Of a stretch of 39,036 nt of DNA, positions 6,457 to 14,378 are shown one piece after another. The translations under genes were made by a program, and so were the position numbers. The notes beneath the pieces are model-generated. The model was not told where the DNA came from. It saw only the letters and a program-made list of their open reading frames with translations, and made no database searches. Each line of letters starts with the position of its first letter. Position 1 is the stretch's first letter. Source of the DNA: Actinomycetospora soli. GTDB taxonomy: Bacteria > Actinomycetota > Actinomycetes > Mycobacteriales > Pseudonocardiaceae. Location of the stretch: assembly GCF_021026295.1 (NCBI RefSeq), contig NZ_JAJNDA010000033.1, positions 1 to 39,036 on the forward strand. The letters run 5' to 3'.

Positions 6457-9400
6457 TCAGGCGGCCCGCTGCGCCTCCTCCCCGCCGGGCGGCTCGTCGC
6501 CGGCCCCGGCGGTCTCGGCGGCGGCGTGGGCGGCGTGGGCGGCGGCGGCTTCGGTGTCGCGGGCGAGCTCGGTCATGGCCTGGGCGAGCTCGTCGGCGCG
6601 GCGGCGCTTGTCGGTGAGCTCGTCGGCGCGGGTGAACGGGGCGCCGAGCTGGTCGCGGGCCAGCGTGAGCTCCCGGCGGGTCGTCTCCAACGCCGCGGCG
6701 GCGCGGGCGCGGCGGGTGTCCAGGGCGGCGTGGCGGTGCTCGAGGGTGGCGAGCGTGCCGCCGGCGCGGGCGTCGAGTTCGTCGGCGCGGACCCGGACGG
6801 GGTCGCCGGGGGCGGCGGTGAACTGCAGGTGGTGCTCGGTGATCGCCTGCCCGGCGCGCAGCTCCCGGGCGACGCTGTGGGTGATCCCGAGCCCGCCGAG
6901 CACGGCGCACTGCCCCCACCCGGTCCGCCGCCGCACCGGCTCGTCGAGCGCTGCGGCGAGCAGGGCGGCGAGGTCGGTGGCGAACTCGGCGCGCTCGCGG
7001 TAGTCGCGGGCACCGATGCTGGCGGTGAAGCCCTGCCCGCGGGTGGGGCGGCGGGCGGCGAGCGCGGTGTCGAGGCCGGCGAGGTCGGTCTCGCCGCGGT
7101 CGATGGCGGTCTCGGCGGTGGTGATGGTGTGGTCGAGGCGGGCCTGGTTGCGCCAGTGGGCGCGCTCGAGGCGGTCCAGGGTGGCGACCTCGGCGTCGAG
7201 GCGGGCCTTCTCGATGATCCGTGGGTCGCCGGAGGCCAGGGCCTTGACCTCGTCGAAGGACAGGGTGGCCTCGCCGACGTCGGCGATCTCGCGGACGTCG
7301 AGCCGGCCGCGCATGACCTGGCCGATGAAGCGGGCCTTGCGGGCGACGGTCTGCCAGGAGTAGCCGTCGAACGAGCCTTCGGTGACGTAGCGGTAGATCG
7401 TCACCTCGGCATACGGGTTGCCCTGGCGCAGGATGCGCCCGTCGCGCTGGTGCAGGTCGGCGGGGCGCCAGGGGCAGTCGAGGTGGTGCAGGGCGACCGC
7501 GCGGGCCTGGACGTTGGTGCCCACGCCCATCTTCTCGGTCGACCCGATCAGCACCGCGACCTCACCGGAGCGCGCCGCCGCGAACAGCGCGCCCTTGGCG
7601 GTGTCGGTGGTGGCGTCGTGGATGAACCGGACCGCGCGCCGGGGCAGCCCCCGGGCGATCAGCTGCTCGCGCAGCTCGTCGTAGACGTTCCAGCCGGGGC
7701 CGGGGGTGCCGAGGTCGCAGAACACGATCTGCAGCGCGCCGGGGGTGGGGTGGGTGGTGCCGTCGGGGCGGGTGAACCGGTCGTCGCGGTGCGCGGCCCA
7801 GACCGCGGCGATGTTCTCCGCTGCGCGCTCCACGGTCGCGGGCCCGGTCTGGGGGCGGCCGAGCAGGCGCAGGTCCAGGGCGGCGGCGCGGCCCTCCGAG
7901 CAGATCCGCAGCATGTTGTCGACGTGCGGCTCGACCTGCTTGTTGCGGATCGCCTCGGCGCGGGCGCCGAGGGTGCTGACGAACTCGCGCAGCTCGGGCG
8001 AGGCCTCGATGAGCACGGTGTGCGCCGCGCGCGCCCCGTCCTCGGGGCGCTCGGTGAGCTGCGGGACGGGCAGCTGCAGGTCCTCGCCGGCCTTGATGTC
8101 GGCCGAGACGTGCCACAGCCGCAGCAGCTCGGGGACGCCTGTGAACCGGGCGAAGCGGTCGGTGAGCCGGAACCCGGCCGCGTCCGGGGTCATCTCCACG
8201 GTGGTGACGACCTCGCCGAAGGTCGCGGCCCACTGGTCGAACTCCTCCACCCCGGCGGCTTCGAGCAGGTCGGGGCGGGTGTAGCGCTGCATCACGTAGG
8301 TCTCGGTGATGCTGTTCGCGATCGGGGTCGCGGTAGCCAGGGTGACCACCCGGGCGCCCGCACGGGAGCGCAGGTAGCCCAGCTTCATGTCCAGGTCCTG
8401 CGCGCGCGCCGAGCCCTCGATCGCGGCGCCGGTGATGTTGGAGGGGGTGCGCAGGTTCTTGTAGAGGTGGGCCTCGTCGATGCACAGGTAGTCGATGCCG
8501 GTCTGCTCGAACGAGACTCCGTCGTCGCGGACCGAGTCGAGCTTGCCCTTGATCCGCTCGGTCGCCGCGAGCAGCATCCGCTGCACCCGCTTCACGCTCA
8601 GGCTCGCCGCGCCGGCGCCCTTCGCCCGCTCCAGCCACCGGGTGATCCGGTCGGTCTCCTCGCCCAGGTAGCGCTGCTGGGCCTCCCGGGACATGGGCAG
8701 GCGCTCGAACGCCGACCGGGTCATGATCACCGCGTCCCAGTCGCCGGTCGCGACCCGGGCGACGAACGCGCGGCGCCGGTCGCGGGTCAGATCGTCGTGG
8801 GTGGCGACCAGCAGCCGCGCGGCGGGGTAGAGGGCGGTGAACTCCCGGGCCCACTGCTCGAGCATGTTGTTCGGGACCACGATCGCGGGCTTTCTGACCA
8901 GCCCGAGGCGGCGCAGCTCCATCGCGCCCATCGCCATCTCCGCGGTCTTGCCCGCCCCGACCTCGTGAAACAGCCCCACCGCGGGCTCGGCGATCATCCG
9001 GGCGACCGCGGCGTACTGGTGCGGGCGCGGGGTGAACCCCTGCGCCAGCCCCGGCAGCGACAGGGTGTCCGGGCCGGCGGCGTCGTAGGAGCGCAGCACC
9101 ACCGCGTTGAACGCCTGGTTGTAGACCCGGCACAGCTCGCCGGCCCGGGCCGGGTCCTCCCACACCCACTCCGCGAACCGCTCGCCCAGCTGCTTGGCCT
9201 TGTCCTGGGCGGCGAGGGTCTCGGTCAGGTTGAGCACCTGGCGCTTGACCCCGTCGCGGCCCTCGACGGTGTCGGTGACCCGCACCGGGCGCTGCTCGCA
9301 CGCCGCGGCGACCAGCTCGGCGGCCGGGCGCCGGGTGGTGCCCCAGGTCTGGGTCGCCGCGACCCCGTGGCGGGCGCCGCGGACCTCCCACACCGCCCCG

Positions 9401-11715
9401 CCGGGGTGCTCGACGCGCGCCGAGGGGTCGTCGAGGACCTCGCGCATGAACGCCTCGATGTGCCGGGCGTCGATCCACGCCGCCCCCAGGTGCGCGGTGA
9501 TCTCCCCCGGCCCCAGATCGGTCGGGACCACCGCGCGCAGCGCCGCCACGTTCGGCGCCAGCGCCGGGTCCTGCGCGGCCGCGTCCTGGGCGGCGGCCAG
9601 CTTCACCCGCACGTCGCCGGACAGGTACTCCGCCGCCGGCACCAGCCTCCCCCGCTGCGGGTCGTGGAACACCAGGCAGCCCAGCCGGGCCCGGGCGTCG
9701 GTCTCGCCGGTCCCGAGCAGCCCCGCGATCACGGCGAGGTCGACCCGGGCGTGCGCGTCGAGGCAGATCGCGAGCGCATCGACCGGGGAGTCCGCCGACC
9801 GGCGCGGGGCACGCGGCGCGATTACCCGCCCGCGGAAGATGTCCGCCCGCACCACCGGCCGCACCATCGGCCGCGCGCCGTCGTGCTCGTCGGGCCCGGT
9901 GGTGGGGTCGGGGTGTTCGAGGGCGTAGACCGCGGGGGCGTACGGGTCGGCGCGGAACCCGCCCTGGCGGGGCGTGGTGCGCGCGGTGCGCGGCTCCCCG
10001 GTGGCGGGATCGACGCGTCCGGTGCGGCGCACCGTGGCGCGGGTGATCGGCCCGAACCGGGCCAGGTAGCGGTCGTGGCGGGCGCCGAGCTCGGCGCGCA
10101 GCTCCCGCATCCGCGGGGTCTCGACGCGCTCGCGGGCCTCCAGGTCGAGCAGCGCGACCACGGTGTCGCGCAGCCCCAGCAGCGCCGCCAGCTCCCCGGC
10201 CTGCGCGCGCGGCACCTCGTGGCGCACCGGACGGCCCGCCTCGATGCGGGTGAACCCGCCGTCGGGACCGACCTGCAGCAGCCCCTCCCGGGCGTCGAGC
10301 GCCACCGGCCGCGCCGGTCCCGCCACCACTGAGACCCCACTGCCGACCCCACTGCCGACCCCATCCCCGGCCCGGGCGGGCCGGGCGGCGGGCGCGGCGG
10401 GGGTGAGGGTGAGTCCGGCGGTCCGGGCGTCGGCGACGATCCCGGCCAGGGCGTCGTGCAGCTGCTCGCCGAGTTCGCCGGGGCGCGGGTCGACCCGCAG
10501 GCTCCGCGCGCTGTAGGCGCCGTGGCGCACCGCGAACGTCCCCAGGACCCGGCCGGGGTACTCGGCCCAGTACCGGTTGACCCGCACCTTCGGGTCGTCG
10601 TGCCCGGGCACCGGCATCGTCGCCTCGAACCCCGCACCCCCGGCCCCGCACTCGGCCCCGCGCGCAGCTTCGCGCTCGGCCCCGCGCTCGGCCCCGCGCT
10701 CGGCCTCGGTGCTGGGGTCGTTGTGGTCGTGGCGGCGCAGGACGAGCAGGTCGGTCACCGCCGCGGTGCCGGCGGCGCGCTCGTGCGCCCCGGACGGGAG
10801 CCGGACCGCGCCGAGCAGGTCGCCCAGCGCGGCGATCTCGCGGCGCGCGGCCGGGTCGCGGGCATCAAGGGTGAACCGGGAGGTCAGCACCACGACCAGC
10901 CCGCCGGGCCTAGTCAGGTGCAGACTTTTGATCACGAAGTGGTTATGGATCACGCGGTTCGCCCGGTTGTACCGCCGGTCGTGCAGGGCGACCTTGCCGA
11001 ACGGGACGTTGCCCACCACCAGGTCCACCGCTGCCCCGCCGGGCAGCGCCGCGACGGTGGTGTCGGCAAAGGACTCACAGCGCACCGTCGCCTCGGGGTG
11101 CAGCGCCGCGGCGATCCGCGCGGTGCTCGGCTCCTGCTCGACCGCGATCACCCGCGCCCCGGGCGGGGCGTGGTGCAGGAAGTTCCCCGACCCGCAGCCC
11201 GGTTCGAGGACCGTGCCGCCGGTGAACCCGAGCGCGGCGACGGTCTCCCAGACCGCCGCGACGATGCCGAGGTCGGTGTAGTGGGCGTTGAGCGTCGACG
11301 TCGCCGCCGCGGCCATCCCAGCCGGGCCGATCAGCTCCCGCAGCGCGTCGCGCTCCACGGCGAAGCGGGGGTCGGCGCCGTCGAACACCGCCGGCACCGC
11401 ACCCCACCCCGACCAGCGCGCCAGCACCCGACGCGCCGCATCGTCCGGCGCCGCCCCGGTCTGCTCCAGCTCCGCCAGCATCCGCAGCGCGGCCAGGTTC
11501 GCCGCCACCCGCGCCCGCGCCCCCGACGGCGCCAGATCGGCCTGCCCAGCGGGATGCCACCGCCCCCGGGGCGTCCCCAGACACCTCCCCCGCAGCGCCC
11601 GCGGACCACGCGCCTCGGCCCCGCCGGCGGCGGTCGCGCCGACCGAGCCAGTGGCCGTGCCGACCATGCCGGCGGTGCTGGTGGGGTTGTTGCTGGTAGC
11701 GGGGTGCTGGGTCAC
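6457..11715 (-). CDS. Giant N6-adenine methylase / SNF2-type helicase fusion
   Basis: The start is GTG 11715, preceded by GGAAGGA seven bases upstream (1752 residues); upstream codons lack support. The N-terminal third has an AdoMet-binding motif (VLEPGCGSGNFLHHAP) and an NPPY-like motif written NVPFG, as in N6-adenine DNA methylases. The middle holds an SF2/SNF2 helicase: Walker A HEVGAGKTAEMA near residue 920, DEAH box CIDEAHLYKN near 1078 and ATATPIANS near 1130. A C-terminal lobe has GVGTNVQARA and QRDGRILRQGNPY near 1420. The last 200 residues are coiled coil. This layout is that of large phage/plasmid DarB-like methylase-helicases, thought to modify or protect element DNA. It is flanked by structured elements B and C. 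Confidence 0.9.
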   Translation of the reverse strand: MTQHPATSNNPTSTAGMVGTATGSVGATAAGGAEARGPRALRGRCLGTPRGRWHPAGQADLAPSGARARVAANLAALRMLAELEQTGAAPDDAARRVLARWSGWGAVPAVFDGADPRFAVERDALRELIGPAGMAAAATSTLNAHYTDLGIVAAVWETVAALGFTGGTVLEPGCGSGNFLHHAPPGARVIAVEQEPSTARIAAALHPEATVRCESFADTTVAALPGGAAVDLVVGNVPFGKVALHDRRYNRANRVIHNHFVIKSLHLTRPGGLVVVLTSRFTLDARDPAARREIAALGDLLGAVRLPSGAHERAAGTAAVTDLLVLRRHDHNDPSTEAERGAERGAEREAARGAECGAGGAGFEATMPVPGHDDPKVRVNRYWAEYPGRVLGTFAVRHGAYSARSLRVDPRPGELGEQLHDALAGIVADARTAGLTLTPAAPAARPARAGDGVGSGVGSGVSVVAGPARPVALDAREGLLQVGPDGGFTRIEAGRPVRHEVPRAQAGELAALLGLRDTVVALLDLEARERVETPRMRELRAELGARHDRYLARFGPITRATVRRTGRVDPATGEPRTARTTPRQGGFRADPYAPAVYALEHPDPTTGPDEHDGARPMVRPVVRADIFRGRVIAPRAPRRSADSPVDALAICLDAHARVDLAVIAGLLGTGETDARARLGCLVFHDPQRGRLVPAAEYLSGDVRVKLAAAQDAAAQDPALAPNVAALRAVVPTDLGPGEITAHLGAAWIDARHIEAFMREVLDDPSARVEHPGGAVWEVRGARHGVAATQTWGTTRRPAAELVAAACEQRPVRVTDTVEGRDGVKRQVLNLTETLAAQDKAKQLGERFAEWVWEDPARAGELCRVYNQAFNAVVLRSYDAAGPDTLSLPGLAQGFTPRPHQYAAVARMIAEPAVGLFHEVGAGKTAEMAMGAMELRRLGLVRKPAIVVPNNMLEQWAREFTALYPAARLLVATHDDLTRDRRRAFVARVATGDWDAVIMTRSAFERLPMSREAQQRYLGEETDRITRWLERAKGAGAASLSVKRVQRMLLAATERIKGKLDSVRDDGVSFEQTGIDYLCIDEAHLYKNLRTPSNITGAAIEGSARAQDLDMKLGYLRSRAGARVVTLATATPIANSITETYVMQRYTRPDLLEAAGVEEFDQWAATFGEVVTTVEMTPDAAGFRLTDRFARFTGVPELLRLWHVSADIKAGEDLQLPVPQLTERPEDGARAAHTVLIEASPELREFVSTLGARAEAIRNKQVEPHVDNMLRICSEGRAAALDLRLLGRPQTGPATVERAAENIAAVWAAHRDDRFTRPDGTTHPTPGALQIVFCDLGTPGPGWNVYDELREQLIARGLPRRAVRFIHDATTDTAKGALFAAARSGEVAVLIGSTEKMGVGTNVQARAVALHHLDCPWRPADLHQRDGRILRQGNPYAEVTIYRYVTEGSFDGYSWQTVARKARFIGQVMRGRLDVREIADVGEATLSFDEVKALASGDPRIIEKARLDAEVATLDRLERAHWRNQARLDHTITTAETAIDRGETDLAGLDTALAARRPTRGQGFTASIGARDYRERAEFATDLAALLAAALDEPVRRRTGWGQCAVLGGLGITHSVARELRAGQAITEHHLQFTAAPGDPVRVRADELDARAGGTLATLEHRHAALDTRRARAAAALETTRRELTLARDQLGAPFTRADELTDKRRRADELAQAMTELARDTEAAAAHAAHAAAETAGAGDEPPGGEEAQRAA

Positions 11716-11785
11716 CGCAGTGTCCTTCCGACTCACGCGAGACGAGGCGCAGGACCGGCACCGGACCGTCAGGGGCGGCGACCAT

Positions 11786-12064
11786 TTCCTTCGCCCCGTG
11801 GGGCGCGGGTCGCGCAGAGTCGGTGGTCGGGGGTGGCCGCAGGCCACGCCCGGGGGTTCCGGCTCGCCCGAACAACGTGACCCCGGTGTCAGCCCGAGGG
11901 ACGAGGGCTCGGGGTCACTGGTTCGGCGCGGGCCGGGTCCATCGGGCGCTCGCCCCCGACCGGCGGCTCAGACTCGGACGCCCCACGGGAGAAGGAACTC
12001 AGCAAGGACAGCGCGCAGCGCCTCGGGTCGGCGCCGCAGGCGCCCCCGGCCGCCCGGCCGTGAG
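11786..12064 (+). ncRNA. Structured element, copy C (putative structured RNA family)
   Basis: Third copy. The outer arms are 11786-11805/11979-11997. GGGTC 11807-11811 pairs GACTC 11971-11975 with a 5-nt bulge facing A11970. The 17-bp helix is 11817-11833/11953-11969 (16 pairs, two plus-strand wobbles). Inner elements are hairpin GTGGCC-GCA-GGCCAC near 11833-11848, a GTTC/GAAC stem near 11855-11873, and stem GTGACCCCG 11877-11885 with CGGGGTCAC 11910-11918 enclosing AGCCC/GGGCT. The 3' domain has hairpins at 12011-12021 (GCA), 12030-12044 (GCA) and 12048-12059. It lies 70 bases upstream of the giant helicase gene. The gap 11716-12312 holds this element, two further hairpins and no gene. Confidence 0.75.
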
Positions 12065-12151
12065 GAGCCCCTCCCCGCCGCCGCCCGGCCGCGCCCCCCG
12101 GCGTGCCCGGGCCGCTCGCGCCGCACCCCGCCGCCCGGCGACGCGGCGGGC

Positions 12152-12267
12152 GGGCCCGCGCCCGCCGGGCCCGGCGGGCGCGGCCCCACGCATCACCATT
12201 CATGGGTCTGCGCTCCCGCGGCGACCACCCGTCGACAGCTCGCCGCCCGGTGGGGCGGCGAGCTGTC
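12152..12267 (+). promoter_or_regulatory. Two long hairpins upstream of the DUF5710/HNH gene
   Basis: The first is 12152-12166 with 12173-12186 (14 bp, one bulged C, loop GGGCCC). The second is a perfect 15-bp stem, 12234-12248 with 12253-12267, loop GGTG, ending 45 bases before ATG 12313. There is no U-run for a classical terminator. Either could shield the plus-strand genes from upstream transcription or act as a leader/operator. Confidence 0.5.
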
Positions 12268-12312
12268 GGGGGCTCGTGTCACCCTCACCTCTGGGAAGGC
12301 AGGTGGGAGCCG

Positions 12313-13047
12313 ATGGCCGCACGCAGCTACCTCGATGTGCCCTTCGCCGACAAGGACGCCGCCAAGGCCGCCGGCGCCCGCTGGGACCCGACCGCGAAAC
12401 GCTGGTACGCCCCGCGTCCCGGCATGCCCGCCCTCGCCGCGTGGGCGCCGCGCCCGGAGCTGCCCGAGCTGCTGCCCGGGGAGGACCGCACCTTCGGCGA
12501 CGGCCTCTTCGTGGATTTGGTGCCCTCGAGCTGCTGGTTCACCAACGTCCGCAGCGCCGTCGATCACCGGGAGTGGGACCGCATCCGACGGATGGTCTAC
12601 GGCCGCGCCGGGCAACGCTGCGAGGCCTGCGGCGCCGGACGCAACCCCGACGGGCGACGCTGGCTCGAGGCCCACGAGCGCTGGACCTACCTGCGCGCCC
12701 AGCCCAGTGGGCGGCTGGTGCAGCGCCTGGTGCGACTGGTGTGCCTGTGCACGTCCTGCCACCACGCCACCCACTTCGGGCACGCCCAGGTCACCGGCCA
12801 GGAACACGAGGCGCTGGCGCACCTGTGCCACGTCAACGGCTGGACCGAGCAGCAGGCCTGGGAGCACGTCGACGCCGCCGCCGCGAAGTGGTGGGCCCGC
12901 TCCCAACACGTCTGGGAGCTCGACCTGTCGATGCTCACCGACGCCGGCATCACCCTCGCCCCAGCGCCCCAGGCCCGCGACCGGGTCGCCGCCGCGGAAG
13001 CCGGCCTGCGGGCCGTGCAGCGGACCGGTCGGGGTGGTGAGGCGTGA
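12313..13047 (+). CDS. DUF5710 plus HNH-like zinc domain protein
   Basis: ATG 12313 follows a purine-rich GGAAGGCAGGTGGGAG. The first 40 residues (YLDVPFADKDAAKAAGARWD then KRWYAP) match the DUF5710 motif found in many plasmid and phage proteins. An HNH-like zinc domain follows: C103-x2-C106, LEAHERW (H121), and C146-x2-C149-HHATH. The C-terminus is helical. HNH folds cut or nick DNA, but the strict catalytic His-Asn-His is not clear here, so it may only bind zinc and nucleic acid. The 244-residue product overlaps the next gene by GTGA. Confidence 0.78.
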   Translation: MAARSYLDVPFADKDAAKAAGARWDPTAKRWYAPRPGMPALAAWAPRPELPELLPGEDRTFGDGLFVDLVPSSCWFTNVRSAVDHREWDRIRRMVYGRAGQRCEACGAGRNPDGRRWLEAHERWTYLRAQPSGRLVQRLVRLVCLCTSCHHATHFGHAQVTGQEHEALAHLCHVNGWTEQQAWEHVDAAAAKWWARSQHVWELDLSMLTDAGITLAPAPQARDRVAAAEAGLRAVQRTGRGGEA

Positions 13048-13283
13048 CCGGCCGGGCGGTTGCGCACCTGTTCGCCGCGGTCAGCTTCCTCTACGGGCCC
13101 GGGTTCATGGTCTGGGTCGGGGCCAGCTACGTGTGGCCCTCCGGTGACCTGACCTTTCGGCTGGTCTTCCTGGTCTTCGCCGTGGTGTTCTTCTGGCACG
13201 GCTTCGGCTGGTCGATCCATCACCTGCGCCAGGCCCGGCACCACGCACGCCGTCGCCGCAGGGACGTCTCGCCCGATCGGTGA
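13044..13283 (+). CDS. Small two-helix membrane protein
   Basis: The GTG start overlaps the upstream stop (GTGA), giving 79 residues. Two hydrophobic helices at about residues 6-28 (LFAAVSFLYGPGFMVWVGAS) and 36-58 (FRLVFLVFAVVFFWHGFGWS) are followed by an arginine-rich tail (QARHHARRRRRDV). Both ends are probably cytoplasmic. Translation is coupled at both sides. No family is recognised. Confidence 0.68.
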   Translation: MTGRAVAHLFAAVSFLYGPGFMVWVGASYVWPSGDLTFRLVFLVFAVVFFWHGFGWSIHHLRQARHHARRRRRDVSPDR

Positions 13284-13786
13284 CGGGGCCGCTCCACGAC
13301 CCGTGTTCGAACATGTGTTTGACTGCTGGAGTGGGAGCGGCAGCAACATCAGGCGAGGAGAAGGAACGGCCGACGGGCGCCCTGCCCGCCGGATACTCGC
13401 GGCACGAGAGCACCGAACCCCAGCCGGTGTTCGTCGACCTCCGCTGCCTCCACGCATCGGGCGTTGCAGCCGATGCAACAGGCACCGACTCCGATCCAGC
13501 CCAAGGTGCTAGCGCTGCCGGGAACTCCGCCGCCGGGTTCGTCGGGGTGCACGGGCGGCCGCCGGTGGCCGAGCACCAGCTCGGGCGCCTCGACTTCACC
13601 CGCGAGGTGATCGGCCGCCTGCACCACTGGGACCGCGACCTGGACGGAGCCTGGTTCGGGGTCGTGGACTACGTGGTCCCCCGCGTCGGGGACATCCGCG
13701 CCGGGAAGCCGGTGACCTGCGGGCTCGTGCCCGCGGCTGCGCTGCGCCCGCGGGCACCGCACGTCGAGGACACGCTGCGCCTCTGA
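13280..13786 (+). CDS. Unknown protein, start uncertain because of an internal LexA box
   Basis: The longest frame begins at GTG 13280 with a GTGA overlap (168 residues). A good SOS box sits at 13307-13322 inside it, and the first 80 residues look like low-complexity filler. The conserved-looking part starts near residue 85 (FVGVHGRPPVAEHQ, FTREVIGRLHHWDRDLDGAW, FGVVDYVVPRVGD). A start downstream of the box (GTG 13331, 13427 or 13546) would make this a DNA-damage-regulated gene. The function is unknown. Confidence 0.5.
   Translation: MTGPLHDPCSNMCLTAGVGAAATSGEEKERPTGALPAGYSRHESTEPQPVFVDLRCLHASGVAADATGTDSDPAQGASAAGNSAAGFVGVHGRPPVAEHQLGRLDFTREVIGRLHHWDRDLDGAWFGVVDYVVPRVGDIRAGKPVTCGLVPAAALRPRAPHVEDTLRL
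13307..13322 (+). promoter_or_regulatory. LexA (SOS) box TCGAAC-ATGT-GTTTGA
   Basis: One mismatch to the actinobacterial consensus TCGAAC-N4-GTTCGA. From memory, it has the same half-sites as the M. tuberculosis lexA box. It probably controls the downstream small gene. Confidence 0.6.
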
Positions 13787-14023
13787 CCCCGGCCCCCTCC
13801 CGCCGGCGCTCCTCGCGACGGCGCCCCTCGCGAGGCCGTCCCCTCGTGACGGTGACCCCGGATCCGCGGTTGTCACTTTTCTGCTCACCATGGGTGCGGT
13901 GCGCGGGTCGGGCGTCACGGCGGTGACGTGGCGCGCCGCGGGACCGCCGGCACACGGCCGCTGCTCGTCGGGCGTCGGCGATCCCGGGCGCCTGCCTGCA
14001 TCTCAGGACCTTGGAGGAGAGCG

Positions 14024-14236
14024 ATGACCGTCACGACCGGAGCGGCCGCGGAGCAGTCCGCGCTGAGCGAGGGGCAGCGTGACGCCCTGGTCAGCGAGAT
14101 GTCGCGTCTGCAGCAGATCCTCGAGCCTGATGCGCACCACTGCTTCTGCGGGGACGACCGCATGCTCGTCGAGACGGTGCACGAGCTGCGGGAACGCGTC
14201 GAGCGCGAGCTCGGCGACGACGAACCCGAGCTGTGA
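14024..14236 (+). CDS. Small acidic protein of unknown function
   Basis: ATG 14024 lies just after GGAGGA (14012-14017). The 70-residue product is helical and acidic (ALSEGQRDALVSEMSRLQQI, then RMLVETVHELRERVERELGD). It carries a small central HHCFCGDDR motif (His-His-Cys-Phe-Cys) that could bind a metal. The 237-base gap before it (13787-14023) contains only short inverted repeats such as CGTCAC/GTGACG and no gene. It stands 142 bases upstream of the MinD-like operon. Confidence 0.65.
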   Translation: MTVTTGAAAEQSALSEGQRDALVSEMSRLQQILEPDAHHCFCGDDRMLVETVHELRERVERELGDDEPEL

Positions 14237-14378
14237 GTCCGCCCGGCTCACGCCGGGCTGCGGGGGGCTGACGGCGGAGCGGCGCCGAGTTTTTCCCGGC
14301 TCCGGGGATCCATTCGGGACAGTTGGCGAGTCTCTAGTTCTGACAGCGCAGATGGACACGCTGCCAGGAGGGGACCCG

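Noticed and set aside
6526..10332. 1268-residue plus-strand frame opposite the giant helicase
   Set aside because: Gly/Val/Arg-rich shadow of a gene with complete helicase motifs on the other strand.
7562..10651. 1029-residue minus-strand frame out of phase inside the helicase
   Set aside because: Arg/Pro/Gly-rich, no domains, explained by GC bias of the true frame.
11786..12064. Element C as an actual linear-replicon telomere
   Set aside because: The C(GNA)G loops recall telomeres, but the element is internal and present three times in one block.
1242..12064. Elements as riboswitch-like leaders of the minus-strand genes
   Set aside because: Wobble pairs favour the plus strand, and a promoter separates element B from its downstream gene.
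13303..13512. Frame starting at the LexA box (MFEHVFDCW...)
   Set aside because: Starts within the box, has no ribosome site and ends without a recognisable fold.
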